The translations under genes and the position numbers were made by a program. The notes below the pieces were generated by a model that was given only the letters and a program-made list of their open reading frames with translations, was not told the DNA's origin and did no database searches. Below are positions 37,043 to 46,224 of a stretch of 64,000 nt of DNA, piece after piece (the first letter of the stretch is position 1; the number at the start of each line of letters is the position of its first letter). The DNA is from CAYPTB01 sp964413535. Lineage in GTDB: Bacteria; Planctomycetota; UBA1135; GCA-002686595. The DNA is taken from contig CAYPTB010000032.1 of assembly GCA_964413535.1 (NCBI GenBank), forward strand, positions 248,001 through 312,000, in the 5' to 3' direction.

Positions 37043-38947
37043 TCACAGGGACGACATCCCAACCTCGATCCGATAGGGAACGTCGCGCACGAGGAGATTG
37101 CGGAAGCTGGCCAACTCGGGAGTGGTCGGACGTTGCTCTCGCAGCTCCTTCTCGATCGCCTTCCGTACGCTCTCGAGCGGTGTGTGTCGGTACTCTCGGA
37201 GTTGGAAGATGAACAAGGACCCATCGACATCGATCGTCTCCGAAACCTGACCCGGCTCGAGACCGCTGAGGTTCTGGATGACGTCCTCGGGCCAGTTGGC
37301 CGACGAGAATCCCTTTGCGAACTCCCCCCCGCGCGAGCGCGTTTCCGGGTCGTCGCTGTATCGCTGAGCCAGGGCACCGAAGTCTTCGCCGTTCTTCAGC
37401 CGTTCCTGGATCTTGTCGGCGAGGGCTCTCTTCTCCTCCTGGATCTTCCTCATTCGCTCGCGTTCCTCGCTCGACGCGTCTCTCGTCCTGACCGGTCCCG
37501 CCTCGAGCTCGATCACGAGTGCGTCCAGCGAGCTGCCGTTCTTGCCGTACTCCGTTTCCCAGCGCGCAACGATCATCTCCTCCGTGACCACGCGGTCGGC
37601 GGCGATCATGTCCTCCGCCAGGTAGAGAGTCGGATGAGTCACGTACATGTCGCGCCTGATGGAGTCCGAGGCGCGCAAGGCCGTTGCGAGCGATTCCTCC
37701 CAATCCTCCAAGCTCGTGAATCCCGCCTCCTCGTACGTCCTCTGGATGTCGATCTCCACGCGACGCCGCACATCGTCCATCGAGATCGTGAACCCGCGCT
37801 CGACGGCTTCGCGGTTCACGACCCACGCTTCCACGAACCGCGGGGCGATCAGTTCGCCGTGGTAATGGAGGAGCCAGCGCGCATACTCGGCCCGCCGGAC
37901 GGGAGACTCGTCGATGAGGAGGACGGGTTCGTCCGCAGCCAACATCGTCTCGCTGTTCTCGGGCTCGGCCCACATCGCCGGCAAGACCTCCCATTGTGAA
38001 GCGCTCAGCAGCCGGTGGCGCAGGGCGCGAAACTCGTCCGGGGTGGGCTGCCGGGTCAAGAACTCGCGCTCGAGATCCGCACGCACGCTCTCGAACGGCG
38101 TCCGACGAACGTCGTCGACTGCGAAGATCCACCAAGCGCCCATTCCGAAGATGGGCGAGGAAACTTCCCCGGGCGAGACTTTCTCGAGCTCGTCCAGAAC
38201 CTCTGCGGAGAACTGGCCTGGGCGGAAGCCTCCCTCGAAGGCACCGCCATCCCGAGCAGTCGGGTGTTCGCTGTACTGCCGCGCGAGCAGAGCGAAGCTC
38301 TCGCCCTCCTCGATCCGCCGGCGAAGGGCGAGCGCGTCGGATTCACCGCGTTCGATGGCCGCTTGTCGTTGGGCCTGCATCTGTCCGAGCGTGGCACCCG
38401 GTGGGGCCGGCGGCACGTCGAGCTCGATCCCGATCACTCGCGCATCGATCGTGTGTCCGCCGCGACCATACTTGTGCTCCCAATCGAGCCGAAGCATTTC
38501 GTCCGTCACGACGCGTTCCTCGCCGAGGATCGCGGCAGCGGTGAGTTCCGAACGCACGGAGATCGAGAGCTCCCGCTCGAGGCCTTGGACGCTGCGGTGC
38601 TCCTTTTCGATTTCTGCGACCCACGCGTCGCGATCCTCCCCGAACACCGCTTGGATCCTGAGATCGAGTCGCGCTCGTACTTCTGCCTGGACGAACTCGC
38701 TCGGAACCGTCACTTCCAATCGCGCCGCTTCGCGCTCGAGTAGGAAGAACTCCACGTAGTCGACGGCTTTGGCCTCCCCCCGGAAGCGAACGAGCCAACC
38801 CAGGTAGAGAGGCACCGAGATCTCCGTCCCATCGATGACGAGCGCGGTGCCTTCGGGCATCCGCGCCTCGGGCACGTCCTGGGTTCGAGCGGGTACGGCC
38901 AGGACTCCGGTCAGGAGGCCGAGCACGAGAACTGAGTCCAATCGCAT
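37043..38947 (-). CDS. Periplasmic tandem peptidyl-prolyl isomerase (SurA/PpiC-type)
   Basis: A 634-residue protein with a signal peptide (about residues 1-22). It is an internal duplication: each half (about 45-300 and 345-605) has a SurA-like helical chaperone part followed by a rotamase domain. The two rotamase domains, at about 165-282 and 473-588, share the marks LARQYSEHPTARDGGAFEGGF and RYSDDPETRSRGGEFAKGF. Such proteins assist folding of outer-membrane and secreted proteins in the periplasm. ATG 38947 is placed at the signal peptide; a longer in-frame start adds 24 residues without signal features. It is monocistronic. Confidence 0.9.
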   Translation of the reverse strand: MRLDSVLVLGLLTGVLAVPARTQDVPEARMPEGTALVIDGTEISVPLYLGWLVRFRGEAKAVDYVEFFLLEREAARLEVTVPSEFVQAEVRARLDLRIQAVFGEDRDAWVAEIEKEHRSVQGLERELSISVRSELTAAAILGEERVVTDEMLRLDWEHKYGRGGHTIDARVIGIELDVPPAPPGATLGQMQAQRQAAIERGESDALALRRRIEEGESFALLARQYSEHPTARDGGAFEGGFRPGQFSAEVLDELEKVSPGEVSSPIFGMGAWWIFAVDDVRRTPFESVRADLEREFLTRQPTPDEFRALRHRLLSASQWEVLPAMWAEPENSETMLAADEPVLLIDESPVRRAEYARWLLHYHGELIAPRFVEAWVVNREAVERGFTISMDDVRRRVEIDIQRTYEEAGFTSLEDWEESLATALRASDSIRRDMYVTHPTLYLAEDMIAADRVVTEEMIVARWETEYGKNGSSLDALVIELEAGPVRTRDASSEERERMRKIQEEKRALADKIQERLKNGEDFGALAQRYSDDPETRSRGGEFAKGFSSANWPEDVIQNLSGLEPGQVSETIDVDGSLFIFQLREYRHTPLESVRKAIEKELREQRPTTPELASFRNLLVRDVPYRIEVGMSSL

Positions 38948-39403
38948 GTGCGATCTCGCTTGAGGAGGGTGAGGCGGGGAGCCGCCCCGGAGAGACGTCG
39001 GCGCAGACCCGGGCGGCATCCCACCCGCTGATCTCCGACCCGTCGCCCGGGGTGCCCGAGGAAGGGCCGACTATACGACGGACACCCCGACGGAGTGGGC
39101 GCTGCCGGTCCGTTCGAGCGGGCGCCTGAGGGCTACCCACCCCAGCCTGGGCCGGAGCAGGCCCCGCCGCCGCCTCTTCCCAGGGTCCAGAAGGACCCGA
39201 CCTTCGGAGAGGGGGTGGAGAGGGGGGGGTCGAGAACCCGAATAGCCGGGCCTAGGACCGTCCACGGGGCATCCGATGTCCGCTGGTCATGGATCGGGCA
39301 GGAATGGCCGATGGTTCCCCGGACGGGAGAAACACATGTTCGTTTCCTCGGACATCGACCTGGGTAGCGTCGGGTAGACGCCGCCCCCGGCCCCGAAGCA
39401 AGC
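38948..39403. other. 456-bp divergent intergenic region
   Basis: No convincing gene is seen. The region holds the promoters of the rotamase (minus strand) and of the pseudo-receiver/rpoZ group (plus strand). Notable are a short hairpin near 38972-38989, a C/G-rich palindrome around 39140-39152 and a G-rich stretch at 39206-39230 that includes an uninterrupted run of eight G. An open frame at 39095-39367 has Pro/Arg-rich composition and no family resemblance, so I do not call it. Confidence 0.4.
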
Positions 39404-39826
39404 ATGGATCATCGAGACGCAGGCGGTTCGAGGTTCTTCCGAGTGGTTGCCGACACGCGACCTGCTCCGATGGAAAGGATCCGTTGTCTCCTCACCGACC
39501 TTCATCCGGAGCGGGGGCTCGCCAGCACCCTGCGCAGGCACCTTTCCCTGGCGCTGGCGTCCTTCGACTTCACCTTGGAGGAGGGGAGCGATCTCGACGC
39601 GATCTGGGTCTACGGCTACGAGCCGCACGATCTCGAGGGGATCCGTGCGCTCCGCGAGCGCCATCCGCGAAGCGTCCTGCTCGTCACCAGCGGTTCGCGA
39701 GATTCCGGCTGGGCCGCCGAAGCGCTGGCAGCCGGAGCCGATCATGCCCTGGATTGGCCGTGCTCCGTCCTCGTGCTGTCGTCGCTCCTGGCGGTTTCGA
39801 CGCGTGAGCTGACGATCTCGACCTGA
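39404..39826 (+). CDS. Receiver-like (pseudo-receiver) domain protein
   Basis: A protein of 140 residues, or 118 if ATG 39470 is used. It has an alternating beta-alpha pattern resembling a CheY fold: a DLHPERGL opening, then LDAIWVYGY, HPRSVLLVTSG and AAEALAAGADHAL. The residue normally phosphorylated at the end of strand 3 is not Asp here (the segment reads IWVYGY), so classic phosphorylation is unlikely. No output domain is present. I do not assign a function; it may be a degenerate receiver used for binding. It lies upstream of the rpoZ-like gene with a 231-bp gap, so probably is a separate transcript. Confidence 0.55.
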   Translation: MDHRDAGGSRFFRVVADTRPAPMERIRCLLTDLHPERGLASTLRRHLSLALASFDFTLEEGSDLDAIWVYGYEPHDLEGIRALRERHPRSVLLVTSGSRDSGWAAEALAAGADHALDWPCSVLVLSSLLAVSTRELTIST

Positions 39827-40057
39827 GGGCGCACTCCGGATCACTCTGGATGGGGGGTGACGGGCGATCGCCGGCGCGCTCCTTACCGACCTGCGCGGGG
39901 ACTCTTGATGGACCCAGGCCCCCGCCCGTATCATGCGGGGTCCGCACCGCACCATCGCTCTCTCCGCGCGCCCAACGATCCCGAGCGGGACGGCGGGGCG
40001 CGTCCCTTGTCGAACAGCGCCTTCGACGGTCACCGCCCTCTCCACGGTCCTCGGCCT

Positions 40058-40267
40058 ATGGATACCACGCTGCCCCAGCGTCTGCAGAAGTCCGTTTCCG
40101 GTTCCTTCCACAAGACCGCACTCTTGCAGAAGCGCGTGCGCGAGCTCATTCGCGGCGCCGCTCCGCTGATCGAGACGCGCGAGCAGAACCCGATCAAGAT
40201 CGCTTTCCTCGAGATGGAGCGCGGCCTCATCGAGCTCATTCCCGAGGAGGAGACGCCGACCCTGTAG
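40058..40267 (+). CDS. rpoZ: RNA polymerase omega subunit-like protein
   Basis: A 69-residue protein. It contains the short omega-type pattern: a helix with ALLQKRVRELIRGAAPLIE followed by NPIKIAFLEMERGLIELI, matching the K/R-R-ARQL ... GAxPLV ... xIALEEI order of RpoZ. Omega aids folding and assembly of the beta' subunit. The length is at the short end of the family. It is followed after two bases by a sulfatase-fold gene, an unusual neighbour, so it may be co-transcribed with envelope genes. Confidence 0.72.
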   Translation: MDTTLPQRLQKSVSGSFHKTALLQKRVRELIRGAAPLIETREQNPIKIAFLEMERGLIELIPEEETPTL

Positions 40268-40269
40268 TG

Positions 40270-41646
40270 ATGGCGCGGTCCTGCGCGGCGGCGCTCCTGC
40301 TCGCCGTCGCGAGTTCCTGTTCCGAACCGGCTCGACCGAGCGTCGTGGTCTTCGTCGAGGTCGACACCCTCCGGGCCGACGCGCTCGGTTGCTATGGGAA
40401 CTCGTCCCGCGGGGAGAACGGAGCCGCGCCTTCGCCGGCGATCGATGCGCTCGCGCGAGAAGGCGTGCTGTTCGAGCGGGCCTACAGTGCGGCGCCCTGG
40501 ACCATTCCGAGCCTAGCGACCCAGCTCACCGGGTTGTGGCCTTGGGATCACGGAGCGCTGCGCTTGCTCCATCCCCTCGATCCCGACCTCGTCACACTTC
40601 CCGAGCGATTCCGCGCCGCCGGTTGGCGCACCGCCGGAGTCACGACCAACTTCGTGGCGAAGGGCGAGTACGGCTTCGACCGCGGGTTCGACCGTTGGGA
40701 TCAAACGAACGCGACGGGCCATGAAGGGTCGACGGCCCACGCCGCAGTCTCGACCCTGCTCGCGTTCGCCGACGACCTCGCCCGGGATCCCGGGGAGGGT
40801 CTCTTCCTGTTTCTGCTGCTCTTCGAGCCGCACTACCGCTACGAGGACCAGCCCGGGTTGCGCTTCGGTCCGGGGTGGCCGGGCGGTGCTCCGTACCGGG
40901 GACGCCTCACGGGTCGGGAAGACTTTCCCGCCCTGCAGCGCGAGCGTCACGAACTGGACGAAGTCGACGTGGCCTTCCTGCGCGGCCGATACCAAGGCGA
41001 AGTCGCGCGTGCCGACGAAGCCGTCGGCCGCTTGCTCGCGGAACTCGACCTGCGTGGAATGGAGGACGACGCGCTCGTCGTGTTCACCGCCGATCACGGC
41101 GAGGAGATCATGGACCGCGGCTGGATCGGTCATACACGCACCTTGCACGAGGAACTCGTTCGCGTGCCGCTCGTGATCCGGACGTCGAGGGGCATCGCCG
41201 CGGCCCGACGCGGGGCTCGCGTGACCCACCCGTTGAGCCAGATCGACCTGGGGGCGACGGTGCTCGAGTTGGCGGGCATCGACGGCGGGCTGGGCACCGG
41301 TTTCTCGTTCGCTGGCTCGGTGCTCGGGAACGCAGAGCCCCGCCGGCGCTACCTCTACTTCCATACGGACTACGAGCCGCCGCTCTCCTCGGCCGACGCG
41401 GCGGAGAAGCGCGCGCTGCAGTGGGGTGTGCTCGACTCCGAGGTCGACTTGAAGTGGATCGTCGACCGATTGGCGGTTCCGCCGGTCGCGCACCTCTTCG
41501 ACCTCGCCCGGGACCCGGGCGAGGCGCGCGACCTGGCCGCGCAACAGGATCCTCCGCCGAACCTCGTCCGTCTGACGGCTCTGGACCCCGACCTAGCATG
41601 GGGCGACGCGACTCCGCTCCCGGTCGGGGACGAGGGCGTCCCGTGA
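40270..41646 (+). CDS. Sulfatase-fold lipoprotein, Thr-type
   Basis: A 458-residue protein with a probable lipoprotein signal (AVASSC). The sulfatase/alkaline phosphatase core starts with VDTLRADALGCYG (metal site) and contains FTADHGEEIMDRG. The nucleophile position is Thr78 in PWTIPSLATQLTG instead of the Cys or Ser of formylglycine sulfatases. It is thus more likely a Thr-dependent phospho- or sulfo-ester enzyme of the same superfamily. It shares its layout with the next gene, to which it is coupled by GTGA, and lies just before the lipid A and heptose genes. Action on envelope lipids or glycans is only a suggestion. Confidence 0.82.
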   Translation: MARSCAAALLLAVASSCSEPARPSVVVFVEVDTLRADALGCYGNSSRGENGAAPSPAIDALAREGVLFERAYSAAPWTIPSLATQLTGLWPWDHGALRLLHPLDPDLVTLPERFRAAGWRTAGVTTNFVAKGEYGFDRGFDRWDQTNATGHEGSTAHAAVSTLLAFADDLARDPGEGLFLFLLLFEPHYRYEDQPGLRFGPGWPGGAPYRGRLTGREDFPALQRERHELDEVDVAFLRGRYQGEVARADEAVGRLLAELDLRGMEDDALVVFTADHGEEIMDRGWIGHTRTLHEELVRVPLVIRTSRGIAAARRGARVTHPLSQIDLGATVLELAGIDGGLGTGFSFAGSVLGNAEPRRRYLYFHTDYEPPLSSADAAEKRALQWGVLDSEVDLKWIVDRLAVPPVAHLFDLARDPGEARDLAAQQDPPPNLVRLTALDPDLAWGDATPLPVGDEGVP

Positions 41647-43058
41647 CTCGCTTCGACCTGCGCTCGAGGAGCGCGCACGCGCTGAGCGTGGGGCTCTTGG
41701 GCCTGGCCGGTTGCGGCTCCGATCCCGCGCCCGTGCGGGGTGTCCTGCTGGTCGTCGTCGACACGCTTCGAGCCGACCATACGAGCCTCGCGGAATACGG
41801 GCTCGACACGACGCCGCGGCTCGCGGGCTTCGCCGCGGAGCACGGCGTCGAGTTCACCGAGGCGCGCTCGACGTCGTCCTGGACCAAGCCTTCGGTCGCG
41901 TCGATCCTCACCGGTCTCGATCCCCGCGCGCACGGGGTCTTGACGCACATCGACGCTCTGCACGGCGAGCACGACACACTTCCCGAGGTGTTCGCCCGCA
42001 GGGGTTGGCAGACGCTCGCGGTGCAGAGCAACTTGTACCTGCTCGGAAAGTGGGGTTTCGGTCAGGGGTTCGAGCGTTACGCCGACGCGCTCTCGGAAGG
42101 CGGAGCCGGGACCATCGCTCCGTACGACACGTCGACCGGAGAGCGCGTGAACGAGGTCGCGCTCCAGTGGATCGACGAGCGCGATCCGGACCGTCCCTTC
42201 TTCCTCTACGTCCATCACTACGAGCCGCATCATCGCTACCTGCGCCACGACCTCGTACCGGAGGACGCGTTCGGCGTCCCGCTCGAGCGTCGTGAACTCC
42301 TTTCGAGCGCTTCGATGAACGATCTCGTGGGCGCCGTCGACCAGATCACCGCGAACGACGCTCTGTTCTTCGCGGCCCGGTACGACTCCGAGATCCTCTA
42401 TCAAGATGCGTTGATCGGTCGATTGCTGGACGGTCTCGAGCAGCGCGGGCTGCTCCATGCCACGCTCGTAGCGATCACCGCCGACCATGGTGAGGAGTTC
42501 CTGGAGCACGGGGGGATTTCGCACGGTAACGACAAGCTCGTCGACGTCTTGTTGCGCGTGCCGCTCGTGATCGCCCTCCCCGGGCGCGCCCCCGGGCAAG
42601 TGATCGAGCCCGTCAGCCTGCGCGACCTCGGCCGAACGCTGCTCGACCTCTCCGGGCTCGCCGAGGAAGAGTTCCCAGGACGCTCGATGTCTCGTCTACT
42701 CCGAGGCGAGGGGGAGCCGTCCAGCTTCCACGTCGTTGCTCACGGCATGCTGCCGGAGCGTCCCGGAGGCGTGCGCACCGAGCGCGACACGATCGTGCAG
42801 GACGGTTGGAAGCTCGTACGCGACCTGGTCGACGGCGACCGCAGGCTCTACGACCTGCGCGAGGACCCGGGCGAGAGCGTGGATCGGTTCGAAGGCGAGC
42901 GAGACCGCGCCAAGGAGCTCGAGCGCGCTCTCGACGCTTTCGTGGAAGAGGACGCCCGAGCGGTCGACCTCGGTCCGGACGACGCCAGGCTGGTCGAGGA
43001 GCGCGAGCGTTACCTACGCGAGAACGCCCAGAGGTTCGAGGACCTGGGATACCTCTAG
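41643..43058 (+). CDS. Sulfatase-fold lipoprotein, Thr-type (second of the pair)
   Basis: A 471-residue protein with a clear lipobox (LAGC) after a hydrophobic stretch. The metal-binding opening VDTLRADHTSLAEYG and the later TADHGEEFLEHG are present; the nucleophile position is Thr81 in SWTKPSVASILTG. It resembles the preceding gene over the whole catalytic core, suggesting duplication, although the intermediate loops differ. The GTG start overlaps the preceding stop. lpxK starts seven bases downstream, so the pair is in the same transcript as lipid A genes. Confidence 0.83.
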   Translation: MTRFDLRSRSAHALSVGLLGLAGCGSDPAPVRGVLLVVVDTLRADHTSLAEYGLDTTPRLAGFAAEHGVEFTEARSTSSWTKPSVASILTGLDPRAHGVLTHIDALHGEHDTLPEVFARRGWQTLAVQSNLYLLGKWGFGQGFERYADALSEGGAGTIAPYDTSTGERVNEVALQWIDERDPDRPFFLYVHHYEPHHRYLRHDLVPEDAFGVPLERRELLSSASMNDLVGAVDQITANDALFFAARYDSEILYQDALIGRLLDGLEQRGLLHATLVAITADHGEEFLEHGGISHGNDKLVDVLLRVPLVIALPGRAPGQVIEPVSLRDLGRTLLDLSGLAEEEFPGRSMSRLLRGEGEPSSFHVVAHGMLPERPGGVRTERDTIVQDGWKLVRDLVDGDRRLYDLREDPGESVDRFEGERDRAKELERALDAFVEEDARAVDLGPDDARLVEERERYLRENAQRFEDLGYL

Positions 43059-43065
43059 AACACTC

Positions 43066-44142
43066 GTGTCCACCCCTTCCTCGAGACCCGAAGAGCGACT
43101 CGCCCGCCGTGGGGGCCCGGTTGAGTTCCTGCGCCTACCTGCGGCGCTGTTCGGCGCTCTGGTGCGCCTGCGCGGCGCGCTCTACGATCGCGGCTGGTTC
43201 CCGTCGATGGAGCTGCCGGTGCCCGTCGTGTGCGTGGGGAACCTGACGGCGGGAGGGACGGGCAAGACCCCGATGGTCGCCTGGGTCGTGCGCGAGCTCG
43301 AGGGTCATGGTCGACGCGTCGGCATCCTGTCGCGTGGTTATCGGAGTAACGGCGATGTGGACAACGACGAGGCCCTCGAGCTGGCCCGTCGCTTCCCGCT
43401 CGTCCCGCACGTGCAGGATACGGATCGAGCAGCGGGCGGCGAGCGCTTGTGCGAGCTCGGCGTCGACGTCGTCGTGATGGACGACGGGTTCCAACATCGT
43501 CGCCTCGCGCGCGATCTCGACCTCGTGCTCGTCGACGCGATGCGGCCGTGGGGATTGCCGCGCCCGGCGGATGGCGGCAGAGCCGTGCGGGCACTCCTGC
43601 CCCGCGGGTTCCTGCGTGAAGCTCCCGCCGCACTGACCCGTGCGAACGCCGTCGTTCTCACACGCGCCGACCAGGTCGAGGAGCACGACCTCGATCTCCT
43701 GCGCGCGGAAATCGCCGAGCTGGCCCCAGACCTCGCCGTCGCCGAGGCCGTTCACGCTCCCGTTCGTTGGCGAGTCGGTGACACGAACCGTGACCCTCGC
43801 GACCTCGCGGGTCGCGAAGTGGATCTCTTCAGCGGCATCGGCAATCCCGACGCATTCGAGAGCACGGTGCGCTCGCTCGGCGCCGAGGTTCGCGTGCACC
43901 GGCGCTTCCGCGACCATCATGCCTACGCGCCGGGTGATCTCGATGGGTTGGGCGAATGCGAGCGCTTCGTCGTCACTACCGCGAAGGACGCCGTGAAGTG
44001 TCCCGGAGAGAAGGTCACCGTGCTCGAGGTCGATTTCGTCGTGCGGAGCGGCGGGACCGTGCTCGAGGCCTTGCTCGCCGCATTGCCTCGAAGCGAGGGG
44101 ATGCGCGCTCGCGGCGCTCTACACGCGGGGCTTCATGGCTGA
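43066..44142 (+). CDS. lpxK: Tetraacyldisaccharide 4'-kinase
   Basis: A 358-residue P-loop kinase. Diagnostic marks are the Walker A variant GNLTAGGTGKTP, ILSRGY, and DDGFQHRRLARDLDLVLVDA, all specific to LpxK. It phosphorylates the 4' position of the lipid A disaccharide at the inner membrane. The usual N-terminal hydrophobic helix is weak (around LRLPAALFGALVRLRGALYD). GTG start. It overlaps the acyltransferase gene by eight bases. Presence of LpxK shows that the organism makes lipid A. Confidence 0.94.
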   Translation: MSTPSSRPEERLARRGGPVEFLRLPAALFGALVRLRGALYDRGWFPSMELPVPVVCVGNLTAGGTGKTPMVAWVVRELEGHGRRVGILSRGYRSNGDVDNDEALELARRFPLVPHVQDTDRAAGGERLCELGVDVVVMDDGFQHRRLARDLDLVLVDAMRPWGLPRPADGGRAVRALLPRGFLREAPAALTRANAVVLTRADQVEEHDLDLLRAEIAELAPDLAVAEAVHAPVRWRVGDTNRDPRDLAGREVDLFSGIGNPDAFESTVRSLGAEVRVHRRFRDHHAYAPGDLDGLGECERFVVTTAKDAVKCPGEKVTVLEVDFVVRSGGTVLEALLAALPRSEGMRARGALHAGLHG

Positions 44143-45274
44143 GCTCTTCCCCGTCGAGTTGACGGCTCCCTTCGAAGCTGCATGGCCGGTCCCCTGGGAG
44201 CCGGTCGAGGGAATCGAGGACGGCTTCGTCGCGCACTTCTCGTTCGGCGCCGTCCGAGCCGTGGTTGCAGCCCTCGCCGTGCTGCCGCCACGCGTCGTCG
44301 ACGCGCTCGTCGACGGGCTCGCGCGCGTCGCGAAACGCGTCGACCGGCGACACACGCGCGCGGCCCGGGATTTCATCGGTCGAGCGCTCGGTCCCCTGTC
44401 CGAGGCGGACCTCGAACGCCGTGTGCTCGGAGCGTGGCGGCACCTGTTCCGGATCGTGTACGAGGCCGAAGTCCTGCCTCGCGTGATGCCCCTCGACCGT
44501 GTGGGAGATCACTTCGAGGTCGAGATGTGCGCGGAGGCGCGCGCGCTCGTAGGTGCGGGAAGGGGATGCGTGGTCGTCACGCCGCATCTCGGCAACTGGG
44601 AGGCGGCGGTGACCGTGTTGTCGAGGCTCGGGTTCGGGCCGAGCTACGCCGTTGCACGACCGCCCCGCAACCGACCGATGTCGATCGCTACCCAGGAGAA
44701 GCGCGAGCGCTATGGTGCGCGCACCCTTCACCGGAACGGCGCCATGAAGAGCCTCCCGCGCATCCTCCGGGCGGGCGGTTGCGTGGTACTCCTCGCGGAT
44801 CAGCGCGGCAAGGGTCGGTCGGTCGTGGCGCCCTTCTTCGGACACCCGGCCCTGTGCGAGCGCGCTGCCGGTGTGCTCCTGCGCCGCTTGTCCGCACCCG
44901 TCATGCTGGCGGCCTGCACCCTCACCGACCGCCCGTTCCACTACCGGCTGACGATCCCGCGCGTGCTCCAGCCGGAGCGCCTCGCGCGACTGTCGGCGGA
45001 AGGAATCGTGGCGACCCTCAACCGCGGCATCGAGGAACTCGTCCTCGAGCGCCCCGAGCAGTACTTCTGGCTGCACGACCGGTACCGCAAGGCGCCGGAC
45101 GAAGTCCCCGAACTCGCCAGGCTCGAGGCGGAGGTTCGAACCGCGCTGGGACCGCCCGCGTCGGAGGATTTCACCTCGCGGGACGGGTTGGAGGCTGCCG
45201 AAGGAGAGCCTTCCACCTATCGTGTCGAGACCCTCGACCCGACGTCGACGGGCGAAAGCGCGAAACCGACATGA
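44135..45274 (+). CDS. Lipid A late acyltransferase-like protein (LpxL/HtrB family)
   Basis: A 379-residue protein of the lysophospholipid acyltransferase family. HLGNWE supplies the catalytic His and acidic residue of the HxxxxD/E motif, followed further on by LLADQRGKGRSVVAPFFG and the C-terminal QYFWLHDRYR, all typical of LpxL/LpxM. One hydrophobic N-terminal segment is present. It probably adds a secondary acyl chain to lipid A. It follows lpxK and precedes hldD with an ATGA overlap. The last ~50 residues are a low-complexity extension. Confidence 0.9.
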   Translation: MAELFPVELTAPFEAAWPVPWEPVEGIEDGFVAHFSFGAVRAVVAALAVLPPRVVDALVDGLARVAKRVDRRHTRAARDFIGRALGPLSEADLERRVLGAWRHLFRIVYEAEVLPRVMPLDRVGDHFEVEMCAEARALVGAGRGCVVVTPHLGNWEAAVTVLSRLGFGPSYAVARPPRNRPMSIATQEKRERYGARTLHRNGAMKSLPRILRAGGCVVLLADQRGKGRSVVAPFFGHPALCERAAGVLLRRLSAPVMLAACTLTDRPFHYRLTIPRVLQPERLARLSAEGIVATLNRGIEELVLERPEQYFWLHDRYRKAPDEVPELARLEAEVRTALGPPASEDFTSRDGLEAAEGEPSTYRVETLDPTSTGESAKPT

Positions 45275-46224
45275 TCATCGTCACCGGAGCGGCAGGCTTC
45301 GTCGGCAGCAACCTCCTGCGCGGTTTGAACCGCCGCGGAGTGAGCGACGTCCTCGTGGTCGACGACCTGGAGCTGGGCGACAAGCACCGGAGCCTGAACG
45401 CGCTCGAATTCACGGACTTCGTGGACCGGCGCGACTTCCTCGAGCGGCTGTCCTCGTTCGGCCCGAAGACGATCGACGCGATCTTCCACCAAGGCGCTTG
45501 CTCCAACACGATGGAGGGCGACGGGCGCTTCATGCTCGCGGTCAACTACGAGTACAGCAAACGCTTGCTCGAGTTCGCGCTCGAGCGGGGCATCCCGTTC
45601 CTCTACGCCTCGTCGGCGGCCGTGTACGGGAACGGCGACGACGGGTTCCGCGAGGATCCGGCCTGCGAGTATCCGCTGAACGTCTACGCGTTCTCCAAGT
45701 TCTTGTTCGACCGTTGGGTGCGCCGCGTCCTTCCCGAGGCGAAGAGTCAGGTCGTCGGATTGCGCTACTTCAACGTGTACGGACCCCAGGAGAACCACAA
45801 GGGGCGCATGGCCTCGGTGGTCTACCACTTCCACCAACAAGTGCAGTCGGGCGGCAGGATGCGGCTGTTCGAGGGGAGTGAAGGCTTCCGGCGCGACTTC
45901 ATCTTCGTGGACGACGTGGTCGACGTGAATCTCTTCTTCCTCGACCATCCCCAGCAGAGCGGGATCTTCAATTGCGGGACGGGCCGAGCCGAGAGCTTCC
46001 TCGCGCTAGCGCGAGCCGTGCAGCGACGCTACGAAGGCGCGGAGATCGAAGAGATCCCGTTCCCTCCCGATCTCGCCGGCAAGTACCAGACATTCACCGA
46101 GGCGGACGTCCGCGCCCTGCGGGCGGCCGGCTACGATCGGGCGTTCACCTCCCTCGAGGAAGGCGTGGCCGCCTACACGACCCTGCTGAAGGAGTCCGGT
46201 GGTTACTACCGGAACGGCTCATGA
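45271..46224 (+). CDS. hldD: ADP-L-glycero-D-manno-heptose 6-epimerase
   Basis: A 317-residue extended short-chain dehydrogenase. GAAGFVGSN binds NADP, HQGACSNT is the HldD signature, SSAAVYG and YAFSK hold the catalytic Ser/Tyr/Lys. It epimerises ADP-D,D-heptose to the L,D form used in LPS inner core. The ATG overlaps the acyltransferase stop and its stop overlaps the hldE start (ATGA both times), so the three are tightly coupled. Confidence 0.95.
   Translation: MIIVTGAAGFVGSNLLRGLNRRGVSDVLVVDDLELGDKHRSLNALEFTDFVDRRDFLERLSSFGPKTIDAIFHQGACSNTMEGDGRFMLAVNYEYSKRLLEFALERGIPFLYASSAAVYGNGDDGFREDPACEYPLNVYAFSKFLFDRWVRRVLPEAKSQVVGLRYFNVYGPQENHKGRMASVVYHFHQQVQSGGRMRLFEGSEGFRRDFIFVDDVVDVNLFFLDHPQQSGIFNCGTGRAESFLALARAVQRRYEGAEIEEIPFPPDLAGKYQTFTEADVRALRAAGYDRAFTSLEEGVAAYTTLLKESGGYYRNGS

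Noticed and set aside
39206..39230. Run of eight G as a phase-variation tract
   Set aside because: It lies outside any called gene, and a single tract in GC-rich DNA is weak evidence.
39095..39367. 90-codon open frame in the divergent gap
   Set aside because: Pro/Arg/Gly-rich, without homology or a credible ribosome site; it crosses G-rich low-complexity DNA.
30673..43058. Calling the three sulfatase-fold proteins arylsulfatases
   Set aside because: The required Cys or Ser of the formylglycine motif is Thr in all three, so the enzyme class cannot be assumed.
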